The notes beneath the pieces were generated by a model that was given only the letters and a program-made list of their open reading frames with translations, was not told where the DNA came from and made no database searches. 33,518 nucleotides of DNA, taken from the NCBI GenBank assembly GCA_003562365.1, contig PWVB01000205.1, positions 1 to 33,518 of the forward strand, written 5' to 3'. The translations under genes and the position numbers were made by a program. This DNA comes from Anaerolineae bacterium (GTDB lineage: Bacteria > Chloroflexota > Anaerolineae > B4-G1 > SLSP01). This document shows, in pieces, positions 1 to 9,800 of this stretch (the stretch's first letter is position 1; every line of letters starts with the position of its first letter).

Positions 1-1104
1 CCTGGTTTGGCGTCAGAGCTATTCAATGCTGCTCGTCCGGGGTCTTTAGCACAAGTGCCGGTTGTCGATCTAGAGATTCGTGTTGGACGCGGTGTGAAGG
101 ACTTTACGGTTGAGGTGACCCTGAACCGTGACCAGGTCTTCTCAGGTGGTCATCTGGATAAGGCGATTCTAGATTGGATTCCCAGCGGCGATATGGTTCA
201 GGATGGACGTTATCTGTTTGGTGCGCTCCTGCGAGATGACACCGTTCGGAAGGCCTGGCACAGGGCGCGGGGACAAGCTGAGATGAGAGGTATACGTCGT
301 CGCGTGCGTCTGCGCATCGATGATGCTGCGGCTGCGTTGCATCAGCTGCCGTGGGAGCTGATGCACGACGATGATATTGTGCTGGCTGCCAGCGATGATT
401 CGCCCTTCTCCCGCTACCTACCAGTTCAAAGGCCCTGGGGGAGGCCGTTGGATGAGCGCCCGATTCGGGTGCTTGGTGTGATTGCCAATCCTCAAGACCT
501 TGCGGCGCGCTACGACTTGGTGCCTCTTGATGTGGAGATGGAGAGGTATCTGTTAGCCAGTGCCTTTGCGGGGATTGATCCCCGCCGGACTCGGCTGACA
601 TTCCTCAAGCCTCCGGTGACGTTGGATGCTCTAAGCCGAGCGCTGCTGGAAGGCTACCATTGGCTTCACTTTGTTGGGCATGGGCGCTACAATGCCCGTC
701 AGCAGCGTATTGACCTTTTGATGGAGGACAACCAGGGTAGCGCCAGGGCGATTGCCGACCATCTCTTCTCGCGAATGCTAGCGCACCAGGGCGCGCAACC
801 GCAGTTGGTCTTCCTTTCGGTCTGTCGAAGTGCTATGGGCCCGGATCAACATATCCTGAGTGGTTTGGCGCCCAGATTGGTTAGAGTGGGCGTGCCAGCT
901 GTGGTGGCAATGCGTGGGCGCGTGCAGATGCGATCGGCGCAGAAGGTTACTCGAGTCTTCTATGAAGGTCTGGCTGAACATGGCATGGTGGATCGCGCTC
1001 TGAACCAGGCACGATCTGCCTTGTTAGCAGCGGAGCTACCAAACGTTGCCAGTCCTGTGCTCTTCATGCGCCTGGCCTCGGGATGCCTCTGGGAGGCAGA
1101 CTGA
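1..1104 (+). CDS. CHAT-domain (caspase-like) protein, possibly 5'-truncated by window edge
   Basis: ORF open to window start; caspase-like dyad motifs 'YHWLHFVGHGRY' (His) and 'VFLSVCRSA' (Cys), typical of CHAT domains. Confidence 0.8.
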   Translation, partial: PGLASELFNAARPGSLAQVPVVDLEIRVGRGVKDFTVEVTLNRDQVFSGGHLDKAILDWIPSGDMVQDGRYLFGALLRDDTVRKAWHRARGQAEMRGIRRRVRLRIDDAAAALHQLPWELMHDDDIVLAASDDSPFSRYLPVQRPWGRPLDERPIRVLGVIANPQDLAARYDLVPLDVEMERYLLASAFAGIDPRRTRLTFLKPPVTLDALSRALLEGYHWLHFVGHGRYNARQQRIDLLMEDNQGSARAIADHLFSRMLAHQGAQPQLVFLSVCRSAMGPDQHILSGLAPRLVRVGVPAVVAMRGRVQMRSAQKVTRVFYEGLAEHGMVDRALNQARSALLAAELPNVASPVLFMRLASGCLWEAD

Positions 1105-1256
1105 GGAAGAACGGTTCGATGAGGCTGAATGCCGCCTATCTGCGTCGTGGATTCACACCAGCAAATCTGGCTTAGTCTCTCCTTTTCTAGGAAACTGGTA
1201 TAGTACGGGAGAGAGAATTTTGAGCTCGGTTGTCTGGGTGGTGGGCGATGCAGAGT

Positions 1257-1285
1257 TTGCCTGTTAGGCCGCTCTGTGATAAAAT
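1257..1285 (+). promoter_or_regulatory. candidate sigma70-type promoter: TTGCCT - 17 nt - TAAAAT
   Basis: -35 at 1257-1262, -10 at 1280-1285; intergenic, upstream of CDS 1420. Confidence 0.55.
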
Positions 1286-1419
1286 GCAGATCGTTCGCGC
1301 TTGCAAGCACGCCATCAGCTATCTCCGGTTGTGATCTCTCACTCCAAATCTCAGAGATGCTGATCGCCTGTCCGAGTATGAGATGATTTGCTCGGTCAGA
1401 TAATCTAAACGGAGGTATT

Positions 1420-4400
1420 ATGAGCGACGAATATCAACCGAAGGAAGTGGCAGAAGCGCAGTCTGAGCTGGAGGCGATGCCTGCCAGCACGGATTCGGAG
1501 GAGTCGGCCACCGCGGACAGAACCGCAGAGGCCCCTCGCGAAGCTCACACAGCTTCAGATGAGACAAACACTGAAGTCAGCCCGGCACTCGCACAGGAAG
1601 ACGTTGGGGCTCACGAGGTAGATGATGTGAGCACTGCGATACCCGGGGCGGAGGTGGTTGCTGAGGATAGCGCAAAGATAGGCGAATCCGCCGCCGTGGT
1701 CAGCATTGCTGACGTCGCCCCCTCCAAGCACAGCGAATCAGAAAGCCAGGGTTTGAGATTCCCGTCGATCGGTTCCCTCTCAAAGCGCCATGCTCTGGTC
1801 GCCGGTTTTGTGGTTGTGGTGCTGATTCTTATTTCCTTTTTCTTGCCGCCTATGTCGCTGGCTCAGCGAATGGGTGCTGCCGGCTATACGGTGCTGGACA
1901 GTGCCAACCCTAGGGTCGTGCATCCGGATGGCCTGACGGTCGAACGCACCCGACCTGAGGACCGTATCCGTGTCCGTCTGGATTCGGTGCCTCGCGCTGA
2001 TTTCGTGGCGGTCTCCGCGCCGGAGACCTTGGCTGCTGCGGTTGCCGCGATCCCTGATCATCTGATTCCCAGAAGCCCCTATTACACCATCGACATGAGG
2101 TCGCGGGAAGCTGTGGCTGGAGTTATGTCGGTGGTGATCCCGAATGAATCTGAACCTTGGGAGACCCTCGATCTCTATACCTGGGACGGCGCAGCGTGGC
2201 GTTGGCTGCCTACGCGACTTGACGACAACCTGGAGATGCTGATCTCGGTTGTTGATGCACTGCCCACCTCGGTGATGGTGATGCAGAGTGAGCCTCGGGC
2301 ACAGTACATCGCTGCAGAAACCAGTGACTGGTCCGTCGAGTTGGCGGATCCCGTGCTCAACGAGGTCACGGTTGCCGGGCTTTTGATCGGCACAATGGGC
2401 GGCACCACCGGTTCCATCGATGCGTTGCCAGCAGCGACCGAGAGTGGGCAGATTGCGTTGGTTCCGATCATCCGCAACTGGGCTCAAGGGCACGACCCGA
2501 ACTGGGCGCTGGTGAGCGATATGCTGGCGATGGAGTCCGACCGTCGGGCTCACGTGGCCAACCTGCTGACCTTGGCTCAGGACGGGGGCTACACGGGGCT
2601 GGTCGTAGATTACCGTCGCGTTCAGTCTCAGGATCGCGATCGGTACACGGATTTCATCAGCGATCTCGCGGCGTCCTTCCACGATGCCGGCATCTGGTTA
2701 GGTGTCGTCGTGGATCGTCCGCAGCTTACTGAGGGGGGGTGGGATACTGGCGGGTACGATTGGGCAGCGCTGGGGGCTGTTGTCGACCAACTGCGAGTGG
2801 CGATGCCCGTCTCGCCGGAGGCCTACACGCCAGGTGGCGAGTTTGAGCAGTTGATCCGTTGGGCTGTTACTCAGGTCGAGCGCAGCAGACTGATGCCTGT
2901 GTTCTCGACCCTCAGCACCGATGGCGACCAACTCATACCACTGGAGATGGTGTTGGGGTCACTGGGAGAGGTGCGAGCGCAGCAGGTGTTGACGGAGAGT
3001 GTGAAGCCCGGAACCCGTCTCGACATTACCTTAGGTGCCTCAATGATGGTGGCCAATGATCCGGAGACTGGGGCGACCCGACTTCTCTCCGGTGATACTG
3101 CTTACTGGCTGGGCACTCCTCATTGGTTGCGCACACGTTTGGACCTCAATGCGCGCCACCGTTTGGGAGGCGTGGTGCTGTCCGGCCTGTTCGATGCCGG
3201 GAATGTCGACGGGTTGTTGTCAGCTGTGGCCGACCACCAGGCCGGAGACACAACCTCCGCCTTTGTGATGCCCGACATCGTCTGGGAACTTACTGATCCT
3301 GGTGGCCAGAGTACGGAGATCACGACGAGTTTCGCGCGTCCGGAGCTTGTGTGGGTCGCGCCTTCGATGACTGGTACCTATCGTGTCGGAGCGATGGTGG
3401 CAGGCCTGGACAAGGGATCTCTAGAGATCACGGTGTCAGAGCCTGTCCCGACCACCGTCGACACTCCGGCCGAGACGGTGGACGCCGACGTCGACGATAT
3501 CTCAGACGCCGAGGAAGTTGAGGAAGACGAGACTCTGCGGGCTGGCTTTGTCGCGGATGTGAGCGTGCCTGACAACACTCGGTTTGAGCAAGGCGCCTCC
3601 TTCACCAAGACCTGGCGGATGCGAAACAGCGGTAATGTGGACTGGCCTGCTGACACCGTGTGGGTATATGCCAGCGGTGATGAACTGGCAGCGGTGAGAG
3701 AGGTCGAGGTGGGCGCTGTGGGGGCCGGGGAGACGGTCGACATCAGCGTCGATATGACGGCGCCCGAAGAAGACGGCACGTTCCGCTCTAACTGGCAGTT
3801 GCGAGCTGATGGAAGGTCCATCCGGGGTGGAGGCGCTTACGTTCTAATTCGCGTGGGCGAACCTCAGGCTGCGCCACCGCCTGAAGAACAGCCGCCGCCG
3901 GCAGCGGCCCCGCGCCCTGTCGCTCCGGGAGGTTTCGAGTTGGGAGGTCATATTCGAGATCTGAGCATCCCCCACCGTGACAGAATGCGTCATGCCGGAA
4001 TGAACTGGGTAAAAATCCAGGTGCACTTTGGGCAGGGCGCTGACCACGCTATCAACACCGCACATGCCGCTGGATTCAAGATTCAGCTCAGTGCTATCGG
4101 TGGTCCTGCGATGGTCACGCAACCTAACTTCGTCGAGGATTACACGGCCTGGGTTGCGGGGTTGGCTGCTGCTGGGGCCGATGCCATTGAGATCTGGAAC
4201 GAGCCAAACATCGAACGTGAGTGGCAGATCGGCCATATCAGCCCGCAAGCATACACGAACTTGCTGTGTAGGTCCTACAGTGCCATCAAGGCGGCCAATC
4301 CGAACACCGACGTCATTAGTGCGGCGCCGGCGCCGACGGGATGGTTCGGAGGATGCGGGCCAAATGGGTGTGATGATCGACCGTGGATGCAGGGGCTCTA

Positions 4401-4851
4401 CAACGCGGGTGCGGCGAACTGCCTGGACTACATCGGTGCACACCACAACGCAGGCGCCACGTCGCCGTCGGCCCGCATCGGGCACCCGGCTAATCCAGGC
4501 GATACCCATCCCTCCTGGTTCTTCCTGCCGCAGACAGAACTCTACTATAATATCTTCCGCGGCACACGGCAGATCGTCTATACGGAGATGGGCTTTGCTT
4601 CTCAGGAGGGTGTACCGGCCTTCTCTGATCAGTTCGCTTGGGCGCGGGGTACCAACAACGCGCAGCAGGCAGCCTGGTTGGCAGAGGCTGTTCAGTTGAG
4701 TATCAACACCGGAATGGTCCGCGTGTTGATCGTATGGAATATCGACTTTGGGCGCTTTGGGACCGATCCTCAGGATGGTTTTGCCATCATCCGTCCCGGT
4801 GGGGGCTGTCCGGCGTGTGATAGTATGAATGCTGTGATGGGACGCCGCTAG
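1420..4851 (+). CDS. Large membrane-anchored multidomain protein: acidic N-terminal tail, one TM helix, GH18-like TIM-barrel region, NBR1-type Ig-like domain, C-terminal glycoside-hydrolase-like domain
   Basis: TM 'HALVAGFVVVVLILISFFLPP'; 'GGYTGLVVDYRRVQ' GH18-like; 'FTKTWRMRNSGNVDWPADTVWVYASGD' NBR1 Ig signature; 'AIEIWNEPNIEREW' GH acid/base-like motif. Confidence 0.75.
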   Translation: MSDEYQPKEVAEAQSELEAMPASTDSEESATADRTAEAPREAHTASDETNTEVSPALAQEDVGAHEVDDVSTAIPGAEVVAEDSAKIGESAAVVSIADVAPSKHSESESQGLRFPSIGSLSKRHALVAGFVVVVLILISFFLPPMSLAQRMGAAGYTVLDSANPRVVHPDGLTVERTRPEDRIRVRLDSVPRADFVAVSAPETLAAAVAAIPDHLIPRSPYYTIDMRSREAVAGVMSVVIPNESEPWETLDLYTWDGAAWRWLPTRLDDNLEMLISVVDALPTSVMVMQSEPRAQYIAAETSDWSVELADPVLNEVTVAGLLIGTMGGTTGSIDALPAATESGQIALVPIIRNWAQGHDPNWALVSDMLAMESDRRAHVANLLTLAQDGGYTGLVVDYRRVQSQDRDRYTDFISDLAASFHDAGIWLGVVVDRPQLTEGGWDTGGYDWAALGAVVDQLRVAMPVSPEAYTPGGEFEQLIRWAVTQVERSRLMPVFSTLSTDGDQLIPLEMVLGSLGEVRAQQVLTESVKPGTRLDITLGASMMVANDPETGATRLLSGDTAYWLGTPHWLRTRLDLNARHRLGGVVLSGLFDAGNVDGLLSAVADHQAGDTTSAFVMPDIVWELTDPGGQSTEITTSFARPELVWVAPSMTGTYRVGAMVAGLDKGSLEITVSEPVPTTVDTPAETVDADVDDISDAEEVEEDETLRAGFVADVSVPDNTRFEQGASFTKTWRMRNSGNVDWPADTVWVYASGDELAAVREVEVGAVGAGETVDISVDMTAPEEDGTFRSNWQLRADGRSIRGGGAYVLIRVGEPQAAPPPEEQPPPAAAPRPVAPGGFELGGHIRDLSIPHRDRMRHAGMNWVKIQVHFGQGADHAINTAHAAGFKIQLSAIGGPAMVTQPNFVEDYTAWVAGLAAAGADAIEIWNEPNIEREWQIGHISPQAYTNLLCRSYSAIKAANPNTDVISAAPAPTGWFGGCGPNGCDDRPWMQGLYNAGAANCLDYIGAHHNAGATSPSARIGHPANPGDTHPSWFFLPQTELYYNIFRGTRQIVYTEMGFASQEGVPAFSDQFAWARGTNNAQQAAWLAEAVQLSINTGMVRVLIVWNIDFGRFGTDPQDGFAIIRPGGGCPACDSMNAVMGRR

Positions 4852-4874
4852 TTTCCACAGAGAGTGCGCCTCTG

Positions 4875-4913
4875 ATTGGGCGCGATGGCTTAAACACCGC
4901 CATCGCGCCCAAT
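4875..4913 (+). terminator. Rho-independent terminator, 15-bp perfect stem
   Basis: ATTGGGCGCGATGGC - 9 nt - GCCATCGCGCCCAAT followed by TCTTCTTCT, 24 nt after the stop at 4851. Confidence 0.85.
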
Positions 4914-5027
4914 TCTTCTTCTGGTAGCGATGCCGATGCCCTTCTCCGATGATTGACTTTGAGCTGCCGTTGCGTAAGATAGATTCATGATCATTGGCGC
5001 CGGAAACTCGGGAGTCTCAGCGGGGAG

Positions 5028-6242
5028 ATGAATGCACCCTTTCTTTCTATGCGTGGCAAACTTGAACATACGTACCATTATTCTGATATGAGACTGATCG
5101 CGCAAGTGAGGCTGGACACGAAGCCTGAACAGGCAGGCGCCCTCAAACGCACGATGAACCAGACAAACGAGGCGCAACCCCATCTGTCGGAGCGGGCGTG
5201 GGACGCTGGGATCTTTGGGCAGGTCAACTGGCACAGACTTGCCTGCTACGATACCAGCGCCATCTTCTCTGATCTGTCCTCGCCGATTATCGTGCGATCC
5301 ATCAGCGATGTTGCTGATGCCTGCAAACCTGACCGTAAAGGCAAGCGCCCTTTCACGCCGTATGCCGCGATCACGTGCGACCAACGCCTCCTCCGTTGGT
5401 ACACTGACCGTCAAGAGGTGTCCATCTGGACCCTTGAAGGTCGTCTCCATATTCCCCACCAATGCGGTCGGCACCAACGTTTGATGCTCAAGGTACGGCA
5501 AGGGCAGGCCGATCTCGTCTACAGGAACGGTGGGTTCTATCTTCACCTAACCTATGATATTGAATCCCCTGATCTCGACGGCACCGACGGATGGCTGGGC
5601 GTCGACCTTGGCCCGGTCAATCTCGCTGTCGACGCCGCCGGGGAGACCTTCTCCGGCGCTCAACTTGGAGCAAAGCGACGCCGGTACGCAGAACGGCGCA
5701 AACAGCTGCAGTCTATTGACACCAAAAGCGCCAAGCGCAGGCTCAAACGGTTGTCCGGTCGCCAAGCTCGCTTCCCCAAAGACACAAACCACTGCATCCG
5801 TAAAATGCTCGTCGCGAAGGTCCGAAGGCACAACCTGGGTATCGCCCTTGAAGACCTCAACGGCATCTCCAAGAGCACGGCGGTTGGCAGGGCTCAGAGA
5901 TCGCGACACTACAAGGGGAGCTTCTACCCGTTGCCGTCCTTTCTGTCCCACAAAGCTGAGCTATTCGGTGTGTCTGTTCAACTTGTTGACCCCTGCTATA
6001 CGTCTCAAGCTGGTTCCATCTGTGGCCACGTTGCTAAGGGCCATCGTCCGACTCTTGACACCTTCCTCCATGAGCGGTGTGGCTTCTCTGGCCCTGCCGA
6101 TGGCGTTGCTGCAGTCTGTATTGCAGCCAGGGCGGCTGTCAACCAGCCGATGGTCTCGACCGAGAAGCCAAAGGGCTACTCGCCAATTGCGGCTTCGTCT
6201 GAAGTCAGGGACAAGCTCCCTGTTGAAACTGGGAGTAGTTGA
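5028..6242 (+). CDS. TnpB-like (IS200/IS605-family OrfB) RNA-guided-nuclease-like protein, zinc ribbon degenerate
   Basis: 'GVDLGPVNLAVD' (RuvC-I), 'GIALEDLNGI' (RuvC-II), 'KAELFGVSVQLVDPCYTSQAGSICGHVAKGHRP...ADGVAAVCIAARAAVNQP' (RuvC-III/zinc-ribbon region). Start could be the internal Met of 'MRLIAQVRL'. Confidence 0.8.
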   Translation: MNAPFLSMRGKLEHTYHYSDMRLIAQVRLDTKPEQAGALKRTMNQTNEAQPHLSERAWDAGIFGQVNWHRLACYDTSAIFSDLSSPIIVRSISDVADACKPDRKGKRPFTPYAAITCDQRLLRWYTDRQEVSIWTLEGRLHIPHQCGRHQRLMLKVRQGQADLVYRNGGFYLHLTYDIESPDLDGTDGWLGVDLGPVNLAVDAAGETFSGAQLGAKRRRYAERRKQLQSIDTKSAKRRLKRLSGRQARFPKDTNHCIRKMLVAKVRRHNLGIALEDLNGISKSTAVGRAQRSRHYKGSFYPLPSFLSHKAELFGVSVQLVDPCYTSQAGSICGHVAKGHRPTLDTFLHERCGFSGPADGVAAVCIAARAAVNQPMVSTEKPKGYSPIAASSEVRDKLPVETGSS

Positions 6243-6243
6243 C
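6207..6243 (+). repeat. Candidate right end / omegaRNA scaffold hairpins of the TnpB element
   Basis: AGGGA-caagc-TCCCT (6207-6221) and alternative CTCCC-10 nt-GGGAG (6216-6235), then TAGTTGAC, resembling recalled IS605-type right ends. Confidence 0.4.
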
Positions 6244-6244
6244 T

Positions 6245-7522
6245 ATGTTCTATGACCATGTAAAGATACGCGTCGTCGGCGGGCACGGCGGAAAAGGCGC
6301 GGTTGCCTTTCGGCGCGAGAAGTACGTTCCTTTCGGTGGGCCTTCTGGTGGCGACGGCGGCAAGGGAGGGGATGTCGTCTTCTATGTGAACCCGCATCTC
6401 AATACCCTCTTTCACTTTGCGCACAAAAAGGAGTTTGCTGCGGAAGACGGCCAGAATGGCCTCAACAAGAACATGCACGGCGGTGGTGGAGAGGATCTGC
6501 GTATTCCTGTGCCGCCCGGGACATTGGTGATTGATGATGAGACGGGAGTTGTTCTGGCCGATCTGACCGAGCCAGATCAGGAGGCTGTCGTTGTGCGCGG
6601 GGGGCGCGGCGGCCGTGGAAATGCGCGTTTTGCCACGTCGACCAACCAGGCTCCTCGGATCGCCGAGCAAGGGGATCCTGGTGAGGCGCGCTGGCTCAGA
6701 CTGGAGTTGAAGCTTTTGGCGGATGTTGGTCTTGTCGGCAAGCCGAATGCCGGTAAATCGACGCTTCTCTCGGTCACGACAGCGGCAAGACCAGAGATTG
6801 CTTCGTATCCCTTCACTACACTCCAGCCGAACCTGGGAGTCGTGGCCCTGAGCCCCAATGACACCTTTGTGATAGCTGATCTACCAGGCTTGATTGAAGG
6901 TGCGAGCCAGGGCAAGGGGCTTGGACACGAATTCCTGCGTCACATCGAGCGCACCCGAGTTCTGGTCCATCTGATCGATGGCGCTGCACTGGACCCCATC
7001 GAGGACTTTGAGATGATCAACGCTGAGTTGCGCGAGTTTGGTCACGGGATTATGGACAAGCCTCAGATCGTCGTCATCAATAAGCTCGATATACCTGGTG
7101 TCCGTGAACTCCTGCCGGACTATGAGATGGCTTTTGCTGCCCGAGGTTACGACAATGTGATGGCGGTTTCGGCGCTCACTCGTGAGAATGTCCGCCAGCT
7201 TCTGGGCCTGGTCTACCAGATGGTTCAGGATGCGCCGGAGCCGGTATTGGAGCGTCCAACGCCGGTGGTTATACGGCCGAATCTAGAGGAAGAGGACTTC
7301 CGCGTAGTCCGCGAGGGGCCGGATACCTGGAGAGTTCGTGGCGGTAAGATCGAGCGGGCGACGGCTCGCACTCGGACCGAATATCACGATGCCTTGTTGC
7401 GCCTGCACGGCTATCTCGAACACCAGGGCGTTATTGCAGCACTGCGTGAGGCAGGCGTCAATGAGGGGGACACCGTTCGAATCGCCGACTACGAGTTTGA
7501 GTGGGTGGAGTCCGAGTACTGA
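6245..7522 (+). CDS. obgE: Obg family GTPase
   Basis: Obg N-terminal Gly-rich domain 'FYDHVKIRVVGGHGGKGAVAFRREKYVPFGGPSGGDGGKGGDVVF'; G1 'GKPNAGKST'; 'DLPGLIEGAS'. ORF track start (TTG 6239) is upstream of the likely ATG 6245. Confidence 0.97.
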   Translation: MFYDHVKIRVVGGHGGKGAVAFRREKYVPFGGPSGGDGGKGGDVVFYVNPHLNTLFHFAHKKEFAAEDGQNGLNKNMHGGGGEDLRIPVPPGTLVIDDETGVVLADLTEPDQEAVVVRGGRGGRGNARFATSTNQAPRIAEQGDPGEARWLRLELKLLADVGLVGKPNAGKSTLLSVTTAARPEIASYPFTTLQPNLGVVALSPNDTFVIADLPGLIEGASQGKGLGHEFLRHIERTRVLVHLIDGAALDPIEDFEMINAELREFGHGIMDKPQIVVINKLDIPGVRELLPDYEMAFAARGYDNVMAVSALTRENVRQLLGLVYQMVQDAPEPVLERPTPVVIRPNLEEEDFRVVREGPDTWRVRGGKIERATARTRTEYHDALLRLHGYLEHQGVIAALREAGVNEGDTVRIADYEFEWVESEY

Positions 7523-7606
7523 CCTCATCGTTCGTCGCGACTTGTCTTCTGTATTGTGCTGCCTTGCTCGCTGCGTTCCACGCTTAGTGTCTCCTTCGAG
7601 GTGTAG

Positions 7607-8791
7607 GTGACAGGTGCCCAGACTGGCTTTGCTCTGATCCTCCTGTTCATCGAATTCTTGGATGAATTCATCTACGGGGCTCGGGAGGCGGCGTGGCCTC
7701 TTGTTCGCACCGACCTGGGCCTAAGCTATGCGCAGATTGGGCTCTTGCTTGGGTTGCCGAAGCTCGTCTCTGGACTGGTAGAACCCTTTTTGGGTGTCCT
7801 TGGGGATGTTTGGAAGCGCCGGGTGCTGGTCTTGGGGGGTGGCGTGGTCTTTGCGCTGGCGCTAGGGATCGTGGGGACCAGTCGGGGTTTCGGGATGCTT
7901 CTGATCGGATTCGTGCTGCTCAGTCCGGCCTCAGGGGCATTTGTGAGTCTCTCCCAGGCCAGCCTCATGGACGTGGATCCCGGGCGCCGTGAGCGGAATA
8001 TGGTCCGCTGGACTTTTGCGGGGTCGATTGGCGTCGTGCTTGGTCCGCTGGCTTTGGGTGCCGGCCAGGCCTTCGACCTCGACTGGCGTGCCGTCTTCAT
8101 CATCGCAGCGGTCGCGGCGATAACCGCGGTGGCCGTCGGCACAAGGTTCTCTTTCGGGCCTTCGCAGTCAGGTGCTCACCAGGAACAGTCGGTGCTCGGG
8201 GGGATGAGGACCGCCTTTGGCGCGATGCGGCGCGCCGCGGTCCTGCGCTGGCTGGTGCTGCTGCAGTTCTCGGACCTTATGCTCGACATCCTGTTAGGTT
8301 ACCTCGCGCTCTACTTCGTGGACGTGGCGGGAGCCTCAACGCTCCAGGCTTCAGTGGCAGTCGCGACGCTGACCGGTGTTGGGCTGGTGGGCAACTTCGT
8401 GCTGCTTTACCTGTTGGACCATATTGGGGGACTCCGATATCTGCGCGTTACTGCCGCCCTTGAGCTAGTCTGCTGGGTGGCTTTTCTGATGGTCGCACCC
8501 TATTCCGCCAAGCTCATTGTGGTGGCGCTTCTGGGATTCCTCAGCGCCGGTTGGTATTCTGTTCTGAAGGCCCGTCTGTATGAGACACTGCCGGGACAGA
8601 GCGGCACAGTTATTGCGGTGAACAACCTCTTTGGGCTCGTGGGCGCTGTGCTTCCTTGGGGTCTCGGCGTCGTAGCAAAGCACCTCGGCCTCCAGACTGC
8701 GATGTGGTTGCTGTGCCTTGGTCCGCTGGCTTTGTTGCTTGGATTACCAGGACCGATGTGCGGTTCTGGCATTCGTCGGAAATTGCATTAG
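7607..8791 (+). CDS. MFS transporter
   Basis: Multiple hydrophobic TM segments; MFS-like loop '[16 protein letters not shown]'; GTG start. Confidence 0.8.
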   Translation: MTGAQTGFALILLFIEFLDEFIYGAREAAWPLVRTDLGLSYAQIGLLLGLPKLVSGLVEPFLGVLGDVWKRRVLVLGGGVVFALALGIVGTSRGFGMLLIGFVLLSPASGAFVSLSQASLMDVDPGRRERNMVRWTFAGSIGVVLGPLALGAGQAFDLDWRAVFIIAAVAAITAVAVGTRFSFGPSQSGAHQEQSVLGGMRTAFGAMRRAAVLRWLVLLQFSDLMLDILLGYLALYFVDVAGASTLQASVAVATLTGVGLVGNFVLLYLLDHIGGLRYLRVTAALELVCWVAFLMVAPYSAKLIVVALLGFLSAGWYSVLKARLYETLPGQSGTVIAVNNLFGLVGAVLPWGLGVVAKHLGLQTAMWLLCLGPLALLLGLPGPMCGSGIRRKLH

Positions 8792-8820
8792 AATCTGAGA
8801 GTTCAGATAGACAAGGAGAG

Positions 8821-9603
8821 ATGATGGCGAGATCCAAACGCAGTCGTTCAACAAACAGGAAGGCTTCAGCTAAGTCGAGCAGGCGCAAGAGCTCGACAGG
8901 ACGGTCAGGTAAGGCCGGTGCCCTGGGCGGTCAACGGTCATGGTTGGTGATTGTGGCCATCGTTGCCGCTATGGCCTTGATCACCGCACTGGCGGTGCTG
9001 GTGCTTGGGAGAGGTAGCGAAGCTGTACTCAACAATGAAGACGTCGAACCAACAGTAGAGAGAGACATAAATATGCCTGAAGAACCTGCAGCGCGGAACG
9101 GAATGTATGATAGTCCGCCGGAGATGATGATTGATCCAAACGTGGACTATGTCGCGACCCTTAAAACTGAAAAGGGGGATATCGTCATCGACCTCTTTGC
9201 AGACAAGGCACCCAGGACGGTGAACAACTTCGTTTTCCTCGCCCGTGAGGGATTCTATGACAACACGACCTTTCACCGGGTGATCGACAACTTTATGGCT
9301 CAGGCCGGCGATCCTACGGGAACGGGAATGGGCGGTCCGGGCTATACATTCCCTGACGAATTTCATCCCGATCTGCGACACGATAGCCCCGGGACGCTTT
9401 CGATGGCCAATGCGGGTCCTAACACCAACGGTAGTCAGTTCTTCATTACATTCACTGCAACCCCTTGGCTAGACGGTGCCCACGCGGTCTTTGGTCGGGT
9501 GATCGAAGGTTTCGATGTGCTGAGTCAGATCAGCCTCCGCGACCCTCAGAGGGCCGCTACCCCTGGTGACCAGATCATGACTATCGAGATCACAGAGCGT
9601 TAG
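8821..9603 (+). CDS. Membrane-anchored cyclophilin-type peptidyl-prolyl cis-trans isomerase
   Basis: N-terminal TM '[24 protein letters not shown]'; '[36 protein letters not shown]', '[20 protein letters not shown]'. Likely start ATG 8821, not 8656. Confidence 0.93.
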   Translation: MMARSKRSRSTNRKASAKSSRRKSSTGRSGKAGALGGQRSWLVIVAIVAAMALITALAVLVLGRGSEAVLNNEDVEPTVERDINMPEEPAARNGMYDSPPEMMIDPNVDYVATLKTEKGDIVIDLFADKAPRTVNNFVFLAREGFYDNTTFHRVIDNFMAQAGDPTGTGMGGPGYTFPDEFHPDLRHDSPGTLSMANAGPNTNGSQFFITFTATPWLDGAHAVFGRVIEGFDVLSQISLRDPQRAATPGDQIMTIEITER

Positions 9604-9800
9604 CGCGGCTTTGGCGCTCACCGCCAGATCATTGGAAGGATGGTCTATGGAGAGAAGGACGTGAAGGGTTCGTCAGGCATGACGTGGGGCATGCGATCCA
9701 GGGACGCATGGCGGTCGCGGGCTTCCGCGCTGACGGTGGCTTCATTGGTTGGATGTAATGCACTGGTCCCTTCGCCTCTCCCTCCGTTTCAGATGCATCG

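Noticed and set aside
1780-2682. 300-aa minus-strand ORF antisense to the 1420 gene
   Set aside because: His/Arg-rich antisense shadow of a GC-rich coding region, no recognisable domain.
4028-4699. 223-aa plus-strand ORF inside the glycosidase gene
   Set aside because: Alternative frame, Arg/Ser-rich, no domain; parent frame is convincing.
5554-6255. 233-aa plus-strand ORF overlapping tnpB
   Set aside because: Shifted frame of tnpB with no recognisable motifs.
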